Below are positions 35,569 to 43,510 of a stretch of DNA of 64,000 nt, one piece after another. Numbering within the stretch: the stretch's first letter is position 1; each line of letters opens with the position of its first letter. The stretch is from assembly GCF_009827395.1 (NCBI RefSeq), contig NZ_WTYX01000001.1, positions 1,679,722 to 1,743,721 on the forward strand, written 5' to 3'. Below the pieces are notes generated by a model. It did not search any database. It was not told the DNA's origin and saw only the letters and a list, made by a program, of their open reading frames with translations. The stretch comes from Pontixanthobacter aquaemixtae (GTDB taxonomy: Bacteria > Pseudomonadota > Alphaproteobacteria > Sphingomonadales > Sphingomonadaceae). Made by a program: the position numbers and the translations under genes.

Positions 35569-37627
35569 CCAGACTGTCCGGCGTCAGGATCTGCGGCAAA
35601 TGCTCGCCCTCCTTCCCGGGCGCATACCAGACATATAGCGGAATACCCGCAACCCCCTGCTGCGTTAGGTAGGAGGAGATCACCGGATTTTCGCGTATTG
35701 TCCAATCGCCGCGGATTGCGATGACCCCCGCCTTTTCGAATGCAGCGCGTGTCGCTTCGCGCTCGATCGCAACGCTTTCGTTGAGTTTACAACTTACGCA
35801 CCAATCGGCGGTCATCCACACAAATACGGGGCGCCCTGATTTCCGGGCATTGGAAAGCGCGTCGGCGCTAAAATCTATCGGATTGAGGATGGACGGGGCG
35901 CTTCGCACTGCAGCCGTCGAATAGCTGGCCGGCAGCGCAAATGCCGCAAAGATAAGGAACGGCGCGGCGATGAGCCCGAATGCAGGCCACGCCATTTTTC
36001 CTGCTTTTTGCAACCGGCCAACGACTGCCAGCGCAATGAACAGCCCGATCAGCAGCACCATGGTAACGAGCGCAAATCCCTGCCCGCCCAGACGAGAAAC
36101 AAGCCAGATCAGGGCCAAGGCCGTCAGCCCCATAGGGATCGCCATCAGTTTGCGAAAACGCTCCATCCATGCGCCGGGCTTGGGCAGGATGCGCCGAAGG
36201 GGTGGAAAAAAGCCGATCAACAGGAACGGCAGCGCCAAACCAAACCCCAATGCAGCGAACAGCGTCAATGCCTGCACGGTGGGTAGCAACAGAGCTGCCC
36301 CGAGCGCCGCTGCCATGAAGGGGCTGGTACACGGTGTTGCCGCGACGGCGGCGAGCAGCCCGGTTGCAAATGCGCTCGCCGGTTCACCCTTGCGCGTGAT
36401 CGAAACGGCGGGAAGTTCGAATACGCCCGCCAGATTGGCGGTGATCGCAAGCGCCAGCACCAGCAGCGCAACCACCACGGCGGGCTCTTGCAACTGGAAA
36501 GCCCAGCCGACTTGCTGACCCGCCGCACGCAGCGCGAGCATGATCCCGCCCAGCGCAACACAAGCCAGGATCACGCCAATACTATAGGCTACTCCTTCTT
36601 TGCGCGCTGTATCTTCGCTGGCACCGGAGCGCGCCAGACTGAGCGCTTTCAGGCTCAATATCGGGAACACGCAGGGCATGATGTTGAGAATCAGTCCGCC
36701 CGCAATGGCCGCGAGCAACAAGGAAATCAGGGAAATGGTTTCGATCGCGGGAACTGCACCGGCTTGCGCGGAGAATTGTAGCCCAGACCCATCGCCCAGC
36801 GCGAGGATGCCCGATATTGTTTCCGGCCTTGGCGCAAATTCGATTTCGCTCCCCTCGGGCAGCTCGAGCAAATTCAGAGACACTTCGGCGATCAACCTGT
36901 CGCCTTCTCGCGAGTATTCTTGCTCCGCGGCATAGGCTGGTGCCAGGCCATCGCCCAAATCCCTTTCCGCGATGAAAATATGTGGATCATCGACTGCAAA
37001 ATCAGCCGGGATCGGCAAGCTGATACGCAGCGTTTCGCCCGCAATTTCGAACAAGCCTGTGCTATCCAGTTCTGGAGGGACTGCGGCACGCCAGCGCATG
37101 ACGCGCTCATCCGCAGCAGCATCCCCGCCGATGGGTATCGCAAGTTCCAGCCTCCCCTGTTCAGGCACGCAAATCTTGTCGGTGCAGGCCAGCCACTGCG
37201 CATCAAGCGCGATATTGGTGAGCGTGCCGGATGCGGCGGATTCGGGAACCTTCACGGGCACAAGAACCGCATAGGGGCCCTCGTAGATGTGGTTCATCAG
37301 ATCGCCGATGAGAAGCCGTTGCGGCACCGGATATTGCGGCTCGCCCGCTTTCCAGCCGTCGGGAAGGTCCCACTCCAGTGTCATTCCATAACCGGCATCT
37401 CCGGGGTTCTGCCAGTAGCCGTGCCATTCGCCGGAAATTGGTGTGAAATGCAGCGCAAGAACGATCTCTTCACCCGGCTGCGCAGGCCCTTCGGCAAGCA
37501 AAGCGGCTTCGATATTGTTGCCATGGCCGGGAATATTCTGCGCCGGTGCGAACTGGCCGCTCGCAAGGAAAGCCAGCAAAAGGCACAAAGCCGCAATCCG
37601 GTGCGCCAGATGGCGAATGGCAGGCAT
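35486..37627 (-). CDS. DsbD/ScsB-like protein-disulfide reductase
   Basis: 713 residues. Signal peptide, then an N-terminal periplasmic domain with the pair C-x(4)-C ('WLACTDKICVPEQ'). A CcdA-like membrane domain of about eight helices has the redox cysteines in 'IMPCVFPIL' and 'ATPCTSPF', and a C-terminal thioredoxin-like domain has 'ADWCVSCKLNE'. It should carry electrons from cytoplasmic thioredoxin to periplasmic disulfide partners. The N-domain with 'CTDKICVPEQ' recalls ScsB and DsbD-like proteins more than E. coli DsbD. The ATG at 37627 has AAGGAGT upstream. Confidence 0.88.
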   Translation of the reverse strand: MPAIRHLAHRIAALCLLLAFLASGQFAPAQNIPGHGNNIEAALLAEGPAQPGEEIVLALHFTPISGEWHGYWQNPGDAGYGMTLEWDLPDGWKAGEPQYPVPQRLLIGDLMNHIYEGPYAVLVPVKVPESAASGTLTNIALDAQWLACTDKICVPEQGRLELAIPIGGDAAADERVMRWRAAVPPELDSTGLFEIAGETLRISLPIPADFAVDDPHIFIAERDLGDGLAPAYAAEQEYSREGDRLIAEVSLNLLELPEGSEIEFAPRPETISGILALGDGSGLQFSAQAGAVPAIETISLISLLLAAIAGGLILNIMPCVFPILSLKALSLARSGASEDTARKEGVAYSIGVILACVALGGIMLALRAAGQQVGWAFQLQEPAVVVALLVLALAITANLAGVFELPAVSITRKGEPASAFATGLLAAVAATPCTSPFMAAALGAALLLPTVQALTLFAALGFGLALPFLLIGFFPPLRRILPKPGAWMERFRKLMAIPMGLTALALIWLVSRLGGQGFALVTMVLLIGLFIALAVVGRLQKAGKMAWPAFGLIAAPFLIFAAFALPASYSTAAVRSAPSILNPIDFSADALSNARKSGRPVFVWMTADWCVSCKLNESVAIEREATRAAFEKAGVIAIRGDWTIRENPVISSYLTQQGVAGIPLYVWYAPGKEGEHLPQILTPDSLVTLAQQYQLETAGTPQSAPPDAGSHSE

Positions 37628-37720
37628 TGCGGGTAAACTCCTTGCGTAATCCCCGCTCGCGCATTTAGGGGGTGTTGACCGATCCCGCAATGCAAGCCGC
37701 CCCTATCCAAAGGCCGCAAC

Positions 37721-38176
37721 ATGCCCATTTTTCGCAAACTACGGACATTTGCAGCCCAACCGCCGGCAGAGCAATTTGCATTTGCCGAGGCAGTCCTGCT
37801 GCTGACTTACACGCGGATCCTGGTCAATTTCGTACCGAGCAAGCGATGGCGCAACCAGATAGCAGTGTCCAAAGATGCCTCCGGCGATGCTGTACAGCTC
37901 GACAAGTCGCAAAAGCAGATCGCGCGGCTGGTGATGCGGGCGATCAAACAGGCGGGGCGCAATGTGCCGGTAGAGTTCGTCTGCCTGCCGCAAGCCTTGG
38001 CGGCGCGGTCAATGCTAACACGCCGGGGTCTTCCCAGCGAATTGTTCATCGGCACGAAACTGGCAGCCGAAGAAGATCGCGAATTCCACGCATGGCTGAA
38101 ATCGGGCGAAGTGGTTGTCACCGGTCATTGCGACGAAGCCGAATATGCGGTTTTCGGAACCCAGCGCCGCCCCTAG
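37721..38176 (+). CDS. Lasso peptide B2 leader peptidase (transglutaminase-like)
   Basis: 151 residues of the 'lasso peptide biosynthesis B2' (Transglut_core3) family, which cuts the leader from the precursor once B1 has bound it. Cys88 in 'FVCLPQALAARSMLTRRGLPSELFIG' and His123 in 'EFHAWLKSGEVVVTG' are the expected catalytic pair. The N-terminal helical part ('EAVLLLTYTRILVNFVPSKRW') is also family-like. It is separated from the other core genes by the minus-strand nucleotidyltransferase and tailoring genes. AAAGG before the ATG supports the start. Confidence 0.88.
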   Translation: MPIFRKLRTFAAQPPAEQFAFAEAVLLLTYTRILVNFVPSKRWRNQIAVSKDASGDAVQLDKSQKQIARLVMRAIKQAGRNVPVEFVCLPQALAARSMLTRRGLPSELFIGTKLAAEEDREFHAWLKSGEVVVTGHCDEAEYAVFGTQRRP

Positions 38177-38194
38177 GCGCCCTGCAAAAGTCAA

Positions 38195-39388
38195 CTACGG
38201 TCCGAAAAAGCGCCGCACAGCGCGGCCAATCCCGAGCAGCGGTGACAAAATCAGCAAAAACCACAAGGCCCCCGGCACAAGCGGGACAGTTTCCAGATCA
38301 CGCGGCCTTGCCAGTTCTTGCAGCAGGGCGTGGCGGCGATAGCCCTTCCCCCGATGCAGCATCAGCGTGTGCCGGAACCGATCGCGAAAATGCCTCCAGT
38401 CTTTCAGCTTGTGCCCCTTGCCAGGCAATTGCCCATAAATCATCGCCATTTGGAGCTTCGTCAAATGGCGGCTGTCACGCTGATCAATGAGCTTGGCGAA
38501 ATCGGGCGGCATTGGCGCCCCCAGTAGATCGCGCGCCAGACGCAGGCTCGCAGACCCCAACCGTTCGAGTTTGTGCCGCGCAAACAGTTCGGCGGCGCGC
38601 TTTGCTTCCTCTTCGGACAGCCCGCGAACGACCCGGTCAACATCCGCCAGCCATTTCAGCCGGACCCAGCCCGACTTGGCACCATGCACACAGATATAGA
38701 CAAAGTGCAGCGCGGGCGGCAGCACCGGCAGTGCGAGTCCGCAGGCGTTGTCCTCTACCACATCGTCCGGCCACGTCCGGTCAAGCACGGGCAGCATCGC
38801 GCAATTTTGCACCATCGACCAATGCAGATCGAGCTGGACCCCGTCGCTCTTTCTCACAAAGGCAAATGCATTATGCAGCACCATGAAGCTGCGCCGCATT
38901 GTCTCATTCAAAGTGAACTTCGGATAATAGCGTTCAAAACCCTGTTCACGAACAATCGCCTCGGCATCTTGGAATCTTTCGGGCGCAACAAGCAAGTCGA
39001 TATCGATCATCTCTCGTTCGGATGGTTCGCGATAATATTTGGCCGCGACACTCGCGCCTTTCAGCGTCACGCAGTCGATTCCTGCATCAGCAAGCAAGTC
39101 GGTAAGTTCCCGCGCTACCTTTACCGATTTCATATAGGTGATTGCATTGGCAGAAGTGGCCGACGCGATCTTTTCAGCGATGGCCGCTGGTGGCTTTAAA
39201 CTTGCGAATTTCGCGAACCCCGCGTGAATAAGAGCGCCGACGCGGTGCCGTTCAATCAGCGCATCGAAATTGTTCCAGTCAACCGGTTCGGTGGAATTTA
39301 AAATATCGTCCAGAAAAGGCGAAGCCTCAGGCTCTTCCGCGATCAGAAGAGTCAGCAATTTCTGTTCCTGATCCAATAGATTGCGCAA
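38195..39388 (-). CDS. Nucleotidyltransferase-family protein of the lasso cluster
   Basis: About 397 residues with an NTP_transf_5-type domain. 'GIDCVTLKGASVAAKYYREPSEREMIDIDLLVAPERFQDAEAIV' contains the K-G, R and metal-binding D-x-D (D-I-D) pattern. A second conserved-looking part is 'VQLDLHWSMVQNCAMLP' and 'LPPALHFVYICVHGAKSGWVRLKWLADVDRV'. Such proteins accompany kinase-bearing lasso clusters (for example pseudomycoidin), where they modify the phosphorylated C-terminal residue. It faces the opposite way from its partners and converges on B2 by 18 bases. I favour a TTG start at 39388 (AGGGGGG upstream); ATG 39433 is the alternative. Confidence 0.8.
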   Translation of the reverse strand: MRNLLDQEQKLLTLLIAEEPEASPFLDDILNSTEPVDWNNFDALIERHRVGALIHAGFAKFASLKPPAAIAEKIASATSANAITYMKSVKVARELTDLLADAGIDCVTLKGASVAAKYYREPSEREMIDIDLLVAPERFQDAEAIVREQGFERYYPKFTLNETMRRSFMVLHNAFAFVRKSDGVQLDLHWSMVQNCAMLPVLDRTWPDDVVEDNACGLALPVLPPALHFVYICVHGAKSGWVRLKWLADVDRVVRGLSEEEAKRAAELFARHKLERLGSASLRLARDLLGAPMPPDFAKLIDQRDSRHLTKLQMAMIYGQLPGKGHKLKDWRHFRDRFRHTLMLHRGKGYRRHALLQELARPRDLETVPLVPGALWFLLILSPLLGIGRAVRRFFGP

Positions 39389-39488
39389 ACACGCCCCCCT
39401 CTTCGGTAAGCTGCTTGTTGCTTTTCGCTCCATCTGGCAAGGGCCAGCACACCGCAATTTGTAAACACAAAGATCCCGCAACGCCCTC

Positions 39489-40301
39489 ATGAGCAAAGAA
39501 CTGATCGAAAAGCGCCGTCAGGTGATCAAGAAACACCTGTTCCTGTTATGCCCGAATAACAGCGGCTCTACCTATTTGTCGCGCGCGATCGGTACTTCGC
39601 GATCGGTCTGGAGTCTGGATCGGGAAGGCCAACATGTTGTCGGTTTTGCCGGGCCATCGACCGTGGAAACACCTTGGCCGCTGATTTGGGGCGCCGCCGA
39701 CAAGAGCCTGCGGCACTTTCGCGATTCACCGGAATATGACTGGGACCGAACCAAACGAGCATGGTATTTTCACGCATCGGCGAAACGCGAGAATGCGCCC
39801 GTTTTTCTGACCAAGTCCCCGCCTTTCCTGCTGATCCCGGACCAGCTCGCAGCCAATTTCATGGATGTCAGTTTTCTGTTCATGGTGCGCAATCCCTACG
39901 CCATGCTTGAAGGAATTGTCCGGCGCTGGGGGCGGTCCGGATCAGAAACCATCCGTCAGAAACTTCCGCGCATTGCGGCGAAACATATTGTCACGTGCCT
40001 GACCGCCCAGCGTGCCAATATCCGGGAATACACGGCCAATTCGATCGCGTTCACCTATGAAACCCTTTGCGCTCAGCCTGACGACGTCGCGAAGAGGATT
40101 ACCGGATTGGTTCCGGAGCTGGACGATCTTGACCTGACCCAGAAGATCGCGGTCAAGGGCACCTATAACGAACCGCTTCGTAATATGAATGACGATGCGA
40201 TTTCGCGACTGAAACCGGAACAAATTGCGATGGCGAACGAAATTTTTCGCCCCAATGCGGAACTCTTGTCGCATTTTGACTATCGACTAATCGAGACATA
40301 G
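39489..40301 (+). CDS. Sulfotransferase-family protein 1 of the lasso cluster
   Basis: 270 residues. The PAPS 5'-phosphosulfate loop is 'LLCPNNSGSTYLSRAIG' (about 19-35) and the 3'-phosphate site is 'FLFMVRNPYAMLEGIVRR' (R-N-P-Y, then Arg). 'SIAFTYETLCAQPDDV' is the late family motif. It would move a sulfate group from PAPS to an acceptor; in this setting a peptide hydroxyl (Tyr45, Ser or Thr of the precursor) or an added sugar is likely. First gene of the main plus-strand run, divergent from the nucleotidyltransferase. Confidence 0.82.
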   Translation: MSKELIEKRRQVIKKHLFLLCPNNSGSTYLSRAIGTSRSVWSLDREGQHVVGFAGPSTVETPWPLIWGAADKSLRHFRDSPEYDWDRTKRAWYFHASAKRENAPVFLTKSPPFLLIPDQLAANFMDVSFLFMVRNPYAMLEGIVRRWGRSGSETIRQKLPRIAAKHIVTCLTAQRANIREYTANSIAFTYETLCAQPDDVAKRITGLVPELDDLDLTQKIAVKGTYNEPLRNMNDDAISRLKPEQIAMANEIFRPNAELLSHFDYRLIET

Positions 40302-40356
40302 GCATAACGATGCGGTGCAGCTTGATTGTTGCGATCGCGAGGGGGGAATTCAATCT

Positions 40357-40941
40357 GTGCCGCCAAGGGTAAAAAAGCCAGCAAACATACGCAATTTGGG
40401 GCCGGTTGACGCGACCGCTTTGATACGCCTTGCGCAACGAATTTCGCCGCAGACCTGGGGTGAGGAGGATTCGCGCAAGGAAAACGACTTTGAAGTGTTC
40501 CACCACACGCAGCACGTCGTGTTTCGCTTTATCAGGGACAATCGCGATCCCGAAGATTTCTACGCCAATCCATCCTGGGACATCTGGGAACCTGTGCTGA
40601 TGCCGGTGATGGAAGCGGCGATAGCTCCTTATAAGTTTCGCGATCCGAAATTTCCCAAGGCGATGCTGGCAAAACTGGCTGCCGGTCACCGGATTGATTC
40701 GCACAAAGACGGGGCAGGATCGAACCAACACGTCCACAAAATCCACGTCCCGCTTGTCACCAGCAAGGATGCCAAACTGTTTGTAAATGGGGAATTCTTC
40801 AACCTTGAAGTGGGCTCGGCCTACGAAGTGAACAATATTGTCGCGCATGGTGCCAAGAATGACGGTGCAGAAGACCGCATTCATTTCATCTTCGAAGCCT
40901 ATGAAGGCGATTACGCAGCGGCCACCGCAGCACAGCAATAG
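40357..40941 (+). CDS. Asp/Asn beta-hydroxylase-like Fe(II)/2-oxoglutarate oxygenase
   Basis: 194 residues. The facial triad is visible: His116-x-Asp118 ('HRIDSHKDGAG') and His164 ('NIVAHGAKNDG'), with Arg174 ('EDRIHFIFEAY') for 2-oxoglutarate. 'KLFVNGEFFNLEVGSAYEVNN' is typical of aspartyl/asparaginyl beta-hydroxylase-like proteins. The likely role is hydroxylation of a core residue (Asn36, Asn42 or Glu41 of the precursor), as such an oxygenase does in other lasso clusters. The start was chosen at a GTG with GAGGGGGG upstream; the frame stays open 14 codons earlier. It ends 13 bases before the kinase gene. Confidence 0.8.
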   Translation: MPPRVKKPANIRNLGPVDATALIRLAQRISPQTWGEEDSRKENDFEVFHHTQHVVFRFIRDNRDPEDFYANPSWDIWEPVLMPVMEAAIAPYKFRDPKFPKAMLAKLAAGHRIDSHKDGAGSNQHVHKIHVPLVTSKDAKLFVNGEFFNLEVGSAYEVNNIVAHGAKNDGAEDRIHFIFEAYEGDYAAATAAQQ

Positions 40942-40954
40942 GACAGAAGAGCGA

Positions 40955-41860
40955 ATGCCCATTTACAGCGCCTATGGCCTCGCCATCCGGTCAGATATCG
41001 ACTTGCCGGCTCTCACAGAAATTGATGCCGACACTATCGATATCGAAATTCGCGGCGAGACAATTCCCGAGGATGCCGGTGGAAAGACGAAGTTCCGCAA
41101 TTGGGAGGCTGAGTCCGGCCGTTTCCTGAGCCATTTTCACAATGTCGGACGGATATTGGTGACCGGCGGTGATACGATCCTTTACGACCGCGAAGCCGGC
41201 GCCGATGATACGCAGATCGTTTCAATTTTGCTGGGCACCAGCTTGGCTGCAGCGCTGATGCAGCGCGAATTGGTGCCGATCCATTCCTGCTCGGTTATGA
41301 CCGACAAGGGTGCGGTTCTTGTCATGGGACGGTCCGGCGCGGGAAAATCGACCATGCTAGGCGGACTGCTTGAGCTGGGTCTGCCAATGATTGCAGATGA
41401 CGTTACCGGTCTCGACATTGCTGATGACGGAACCCCCATTGCCATCCCGGGCTTTCCGGCGATGCGTTTGTGGCAGGATTCGCTCGAAAGGCTGGGCCGC
41501 TCGTCCGAAGGGCTGGCTCAGGTGCGCAGCGATATGGCAAAATATTATCTGCCGGTTCCCGCATTTCACAATCACGAAGAGCCAATTCGCGCCATCATAC
41601 ATATCACGGGGAGCAACAAAGCCGCTGTAGAGATTGAACCGATCGCTCCGGCAAACAAGGTCGAAATGCTATCACGCTATATCTTCCGCAAAAGCTTCAT
41701 TGACGGGATGGGCCTGCGTCCGCTCGCGTTCGGGCGGGTTGCAGCAACGGTGGACAAAGTCACGATGTTGAGCATCACACGGCCCGCCCATGCGGTAAAG
41801 CCGAGGAATCTGGCGCAGCAAATGCTCGATGAAATTGGCAAGGCGGAAACGGCATCCTGA
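40955..41860 (+). CDS. HPr-kinase-like kinase of the lasso cluster
   Basis: 301 residues. Walker A is 'GRSGAGKST' (125-133), followed by 'LGLPMIADDVTGL' with the acidic pair D148-D149, as in HPr kinase/phosphorylase C-domains. The N-terminal 120 residues are family-like in lasso kinases ('VPIHSCSVMTDKGAVLVMG'). In paeninodin-type clusters this kinase phosphorylates the C-terminal Ser of the precursor; here the precursor also ends in Ser. The stop overlaps the probable CTG start of the second sulfotransferase. Confidence 0.88.
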   Translation: MPIYSAYGLAIRSDIDLPALTEIDADTIDIEIRGETIPEDAGGKTKFRNWEAESGRFLSHFHNVGRILVTGGDTILYDREAGADDTQIVSILLGTSLAAALMQRELVPIHSCSVMTDKGAVLVMGRSGAGKSTMLGGLLELGLPMIADDVTGLDIADDGTPIAIPGFPAMRLWQDSLERLGRSSEGLAQVRSDMAKYYLPVPAFHNHEEPIRAIIHITGSNKAAVEIEPIAPANKVEMLSRYIFRKSFIDGMGLRPLAFGRVAATVDKVTMLSITRPAHAVKPRNLAQQMLDEIGKAETAS

Positions 41861-42756
41861 CCCAAGCCGCCTTCGGGCCGGAGCGAACGCTTGTCTGGCT
41901 GGCATCCTATCCCAAATCGGGCAACACATGGCTGCGCAGCTTGCTGACGGCCTATCTCTTTCCTGACGAAGAATTTAGCCTCAATGCGATGATCGGCGAG
42001 CAGGACCCGTTTGATCGCCAATTGCTGGACGATCACGCCGGAATTAGCTCTGCCGATTATGCGCCGGAAGAGCTGATTTACTACCAGGCGCAGTTGCACC
42101 TCGAGATGGGGCGAGCCAACGAGAACCGGCGGTTCATCAAGACGCACAGCGCCTATATCAGGTCAGCTGACGGGGTTGCCCTATTCCCCGATCAGGCGAG
42201 CGCCGGGGCAATCATTGTCGTGCGCAATCCGATCGATATCGTCCCGTCCTTTGCCCACCACCAGAATAGTGATCTCGACTGGGCAATTGACGAAATGGAA
42301 AATCTGGACGCTGGCCTCAACAAATGGCCAACGCGAAGCAGCATGATGTTGCCGCAAACCATGTCGGATTGGTCCGCGAATGTGCGCAGTTGGCTGGATC
42401 AAACGGCCATTCCCACGCATGTCCTACGCTATGAAGATATGCACCGCGATCCGGAAGGCTCGCTGGCGGCGGTGCTTCGGTTTTGTGCAATCGATGTAGA
42501 GGCAGACAAGGTAGCCAAAGCGGTGGATCGCTGCCGGATTGACCGGTTGCGCGAAGACGAAAAGAGCGGCGGATTTAACGAACGGCCATCGGCGAGGCGA
42601 ACTTTTTTCAGATCCGGCAAGACAGGCGACGGCGCACGTGCCATGTCGGACAAACAGAAGTTACGGATTTTGGAAACCCACCGATCAACTATGGAAGCGT
42701 TGGGATATTCCGCAGATCTGGATGATTATATTTTGAAACAGGAAGAGGGCAAATAG
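41857..42756 (+). CDS. Sulfotransferase-family protein 2 of the lasso cluster (probable CTG start)
   Basis: 299 residues if begun at the CTG at 41857. This restores the PAPS loop 'LVWLASYPKSGNTWLRSLL' (about 12-30), which would be lost if translation began at the TTG at 41941. The 3'-phosphate site is 'GAIIVVRNPIDIVPSFAHH'. 'HVLRYEDMHRDPEGSLAAVLRF' and 'RTFFRSGKTGDG' are typical of cytosolic sulfotransferases. The CTG overlaps the kinase stop (CTGA), like ATGA couplings elsewhere, and no ATG or GTG is available in frame. B1 follows four bases after its stop. Confidence 0.82.
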   Translation: MTQAAFGPERTLVWLASYPKSGNTWLRSLLTAYLFPDEEFSLNAMIGEQDPFDRQLLDDHAGISSADYAPEELIYYQAQLHLEMGRANENRRFIKTHSAYIRSADGVALFPDQASAGAIIVVRNPIDIVPSFAHHQNSDLDWAIDEMENLDAGLNKWPTRSSMMLPQTMSDWSANVRSWLDQTAIPTHVLRYEDMHRDPEGSLAAVLRFCAIDVEADKVAKAVDRCRIDRLREDEKSGGFNERPSARRTFFRSGKTGDGARAMSDKQKLRILETHRSTMEALGYSADLDDYILKQEEGK

Positions 42757-42760
42757 ACAG

Positions 42761-43051
42761 ATGGCAGACACCGCGATTTCGCTGGAGACCGTAGTTTCCC
42801 GCAATGAAGATGTGCTGTTCAGCGAAGTCGCTGACGGTATGTCGCTTATGGATATCGAAAGCGGTAAATATTATCACTTCGATCAAACCGGGGCACGTAT
42901 CTGGAAACAGATCGACGGCGCGATGGCTGTCAGCGCGCTGTGCGACGGCTTGCAAAAGGAATTTGACGTGGATGCCGAAACCTGCCGCGCCGACACGCTG
43001 GAGTTCCTCAACGAATTGAGCGGTTTGGATATGCTTGTCATTCAGCAATAG
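42761..43051 (+). CDS. Lasso B1 / PqqD-family precursor recognition protein
   Basis: 96 residues of PqqD type (RiPP recognition element). 'SRNEDVLFSEVADGMSLMDIESGKYYHFDQTGARIWKQIDG' is the winged-helix part with the L-M-D..S..Y..[DN]..G..IW hallmark; 'LCDGLQKEFDVDAETCRADTLEFLNELSGLDML' is the helical half. It should bind the leader (W16-S-K-P19 motif of the precursor) and hand it to B2. It lies directly before the precursor gene. Confidence 0.9.
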   Translation: MADTAISLETVVSRNEDVLFSEVADGMSLMDIESGKYYHFDQTGARIWKQIDGAMAVSALCDGLQKEFDVDAETCRADTLEFLNELSGLDMLVIQQ

Positions 43052-43186
43052 TCGGATTTGTACAATCCTGGGCCAGCTAAGATGGGTAACGTAAATTTAC
43101 ATTTGTGCTTGCAATCGCGCGCCTATCCTTTGAAATAGGGGCTGGAGGCAGCAGATGAGGTGTTGCCTAAGAGGGAAATAGATACA

Positions 43187-43333
43187 ATGAATCAATCAGA
43201 TAAAATTGAGTCCGCTCAGACGCGTAAGTCCTGGTCGAAACCCGCTGTGATAACTATCACGCCGGTCAAGGCGACACGCGGCGGCCCCGGTAATGTCCGC
43301 CCGACCGAGAATGCTTTCTACTCGACGTCGTAA
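43187..43333 (+). CDS. Lasso peptide precursor (48 aa)
   Basis: Small gene with GAGGGAA 10 bases upstream, between B1 and the cyclase. The leader has the W16-x-x-P19 motif ('SWSKPAV', equivalent to Y-x-x-P) and a Thr30 followed by Arg31. The usual rule (Thr at -2) gives the core GGPGNVRPTENAFYSTS (32-48), with the G-P-G seen in paeninodin. The only acid is Glu41, at core position 10 by this rule, or 9 if cleavage is after Gly32. The tail F-Y-S-T-S offers Tyr for sulfation and a terminal Ser for phosphorylation. It has no Cys. Too short for most gene callers. Confidence 0.88.
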   Translation: MNQSDKIESAQTRKSWSKPAVITITPVKATRGGPGNVRPTENAFYSTS

Positions 43334-43393
43334 CCACGTCTGTGGTGAAAGCCGGCTCTCTATGGGCCGTTTTCAGGAAAACCAAATTGGATC

Positions 43394-43422
43394 CCGGGCA
43401 TGGTCAATTGACTGATGCCCGG
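43394..43422 (+). terminator. Hairpin between precursor and cyclase genes (attenuator-like)
   Basis: CCGGGCAT (43394-43401) pairs with ATGCCCGG (43415-43422) and the loop itself is the palindrome GGTCAATTGACT; TTTCT follows. Such a partial terminator would yield more precursor than cyclase mRNA, as is common in RiPP clusters. The T-run is short, so read-through is expected. Confidence 0.55.
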
Positions 43423-43510
43423 TTTCTATATGCCTGGCTTGTTGATGCGCGAAACGGTCGCTCTTGCCAGACAAGGCGTGCGATTAGCGTTCTGAAACTG
43501 CGTTCTGCCG

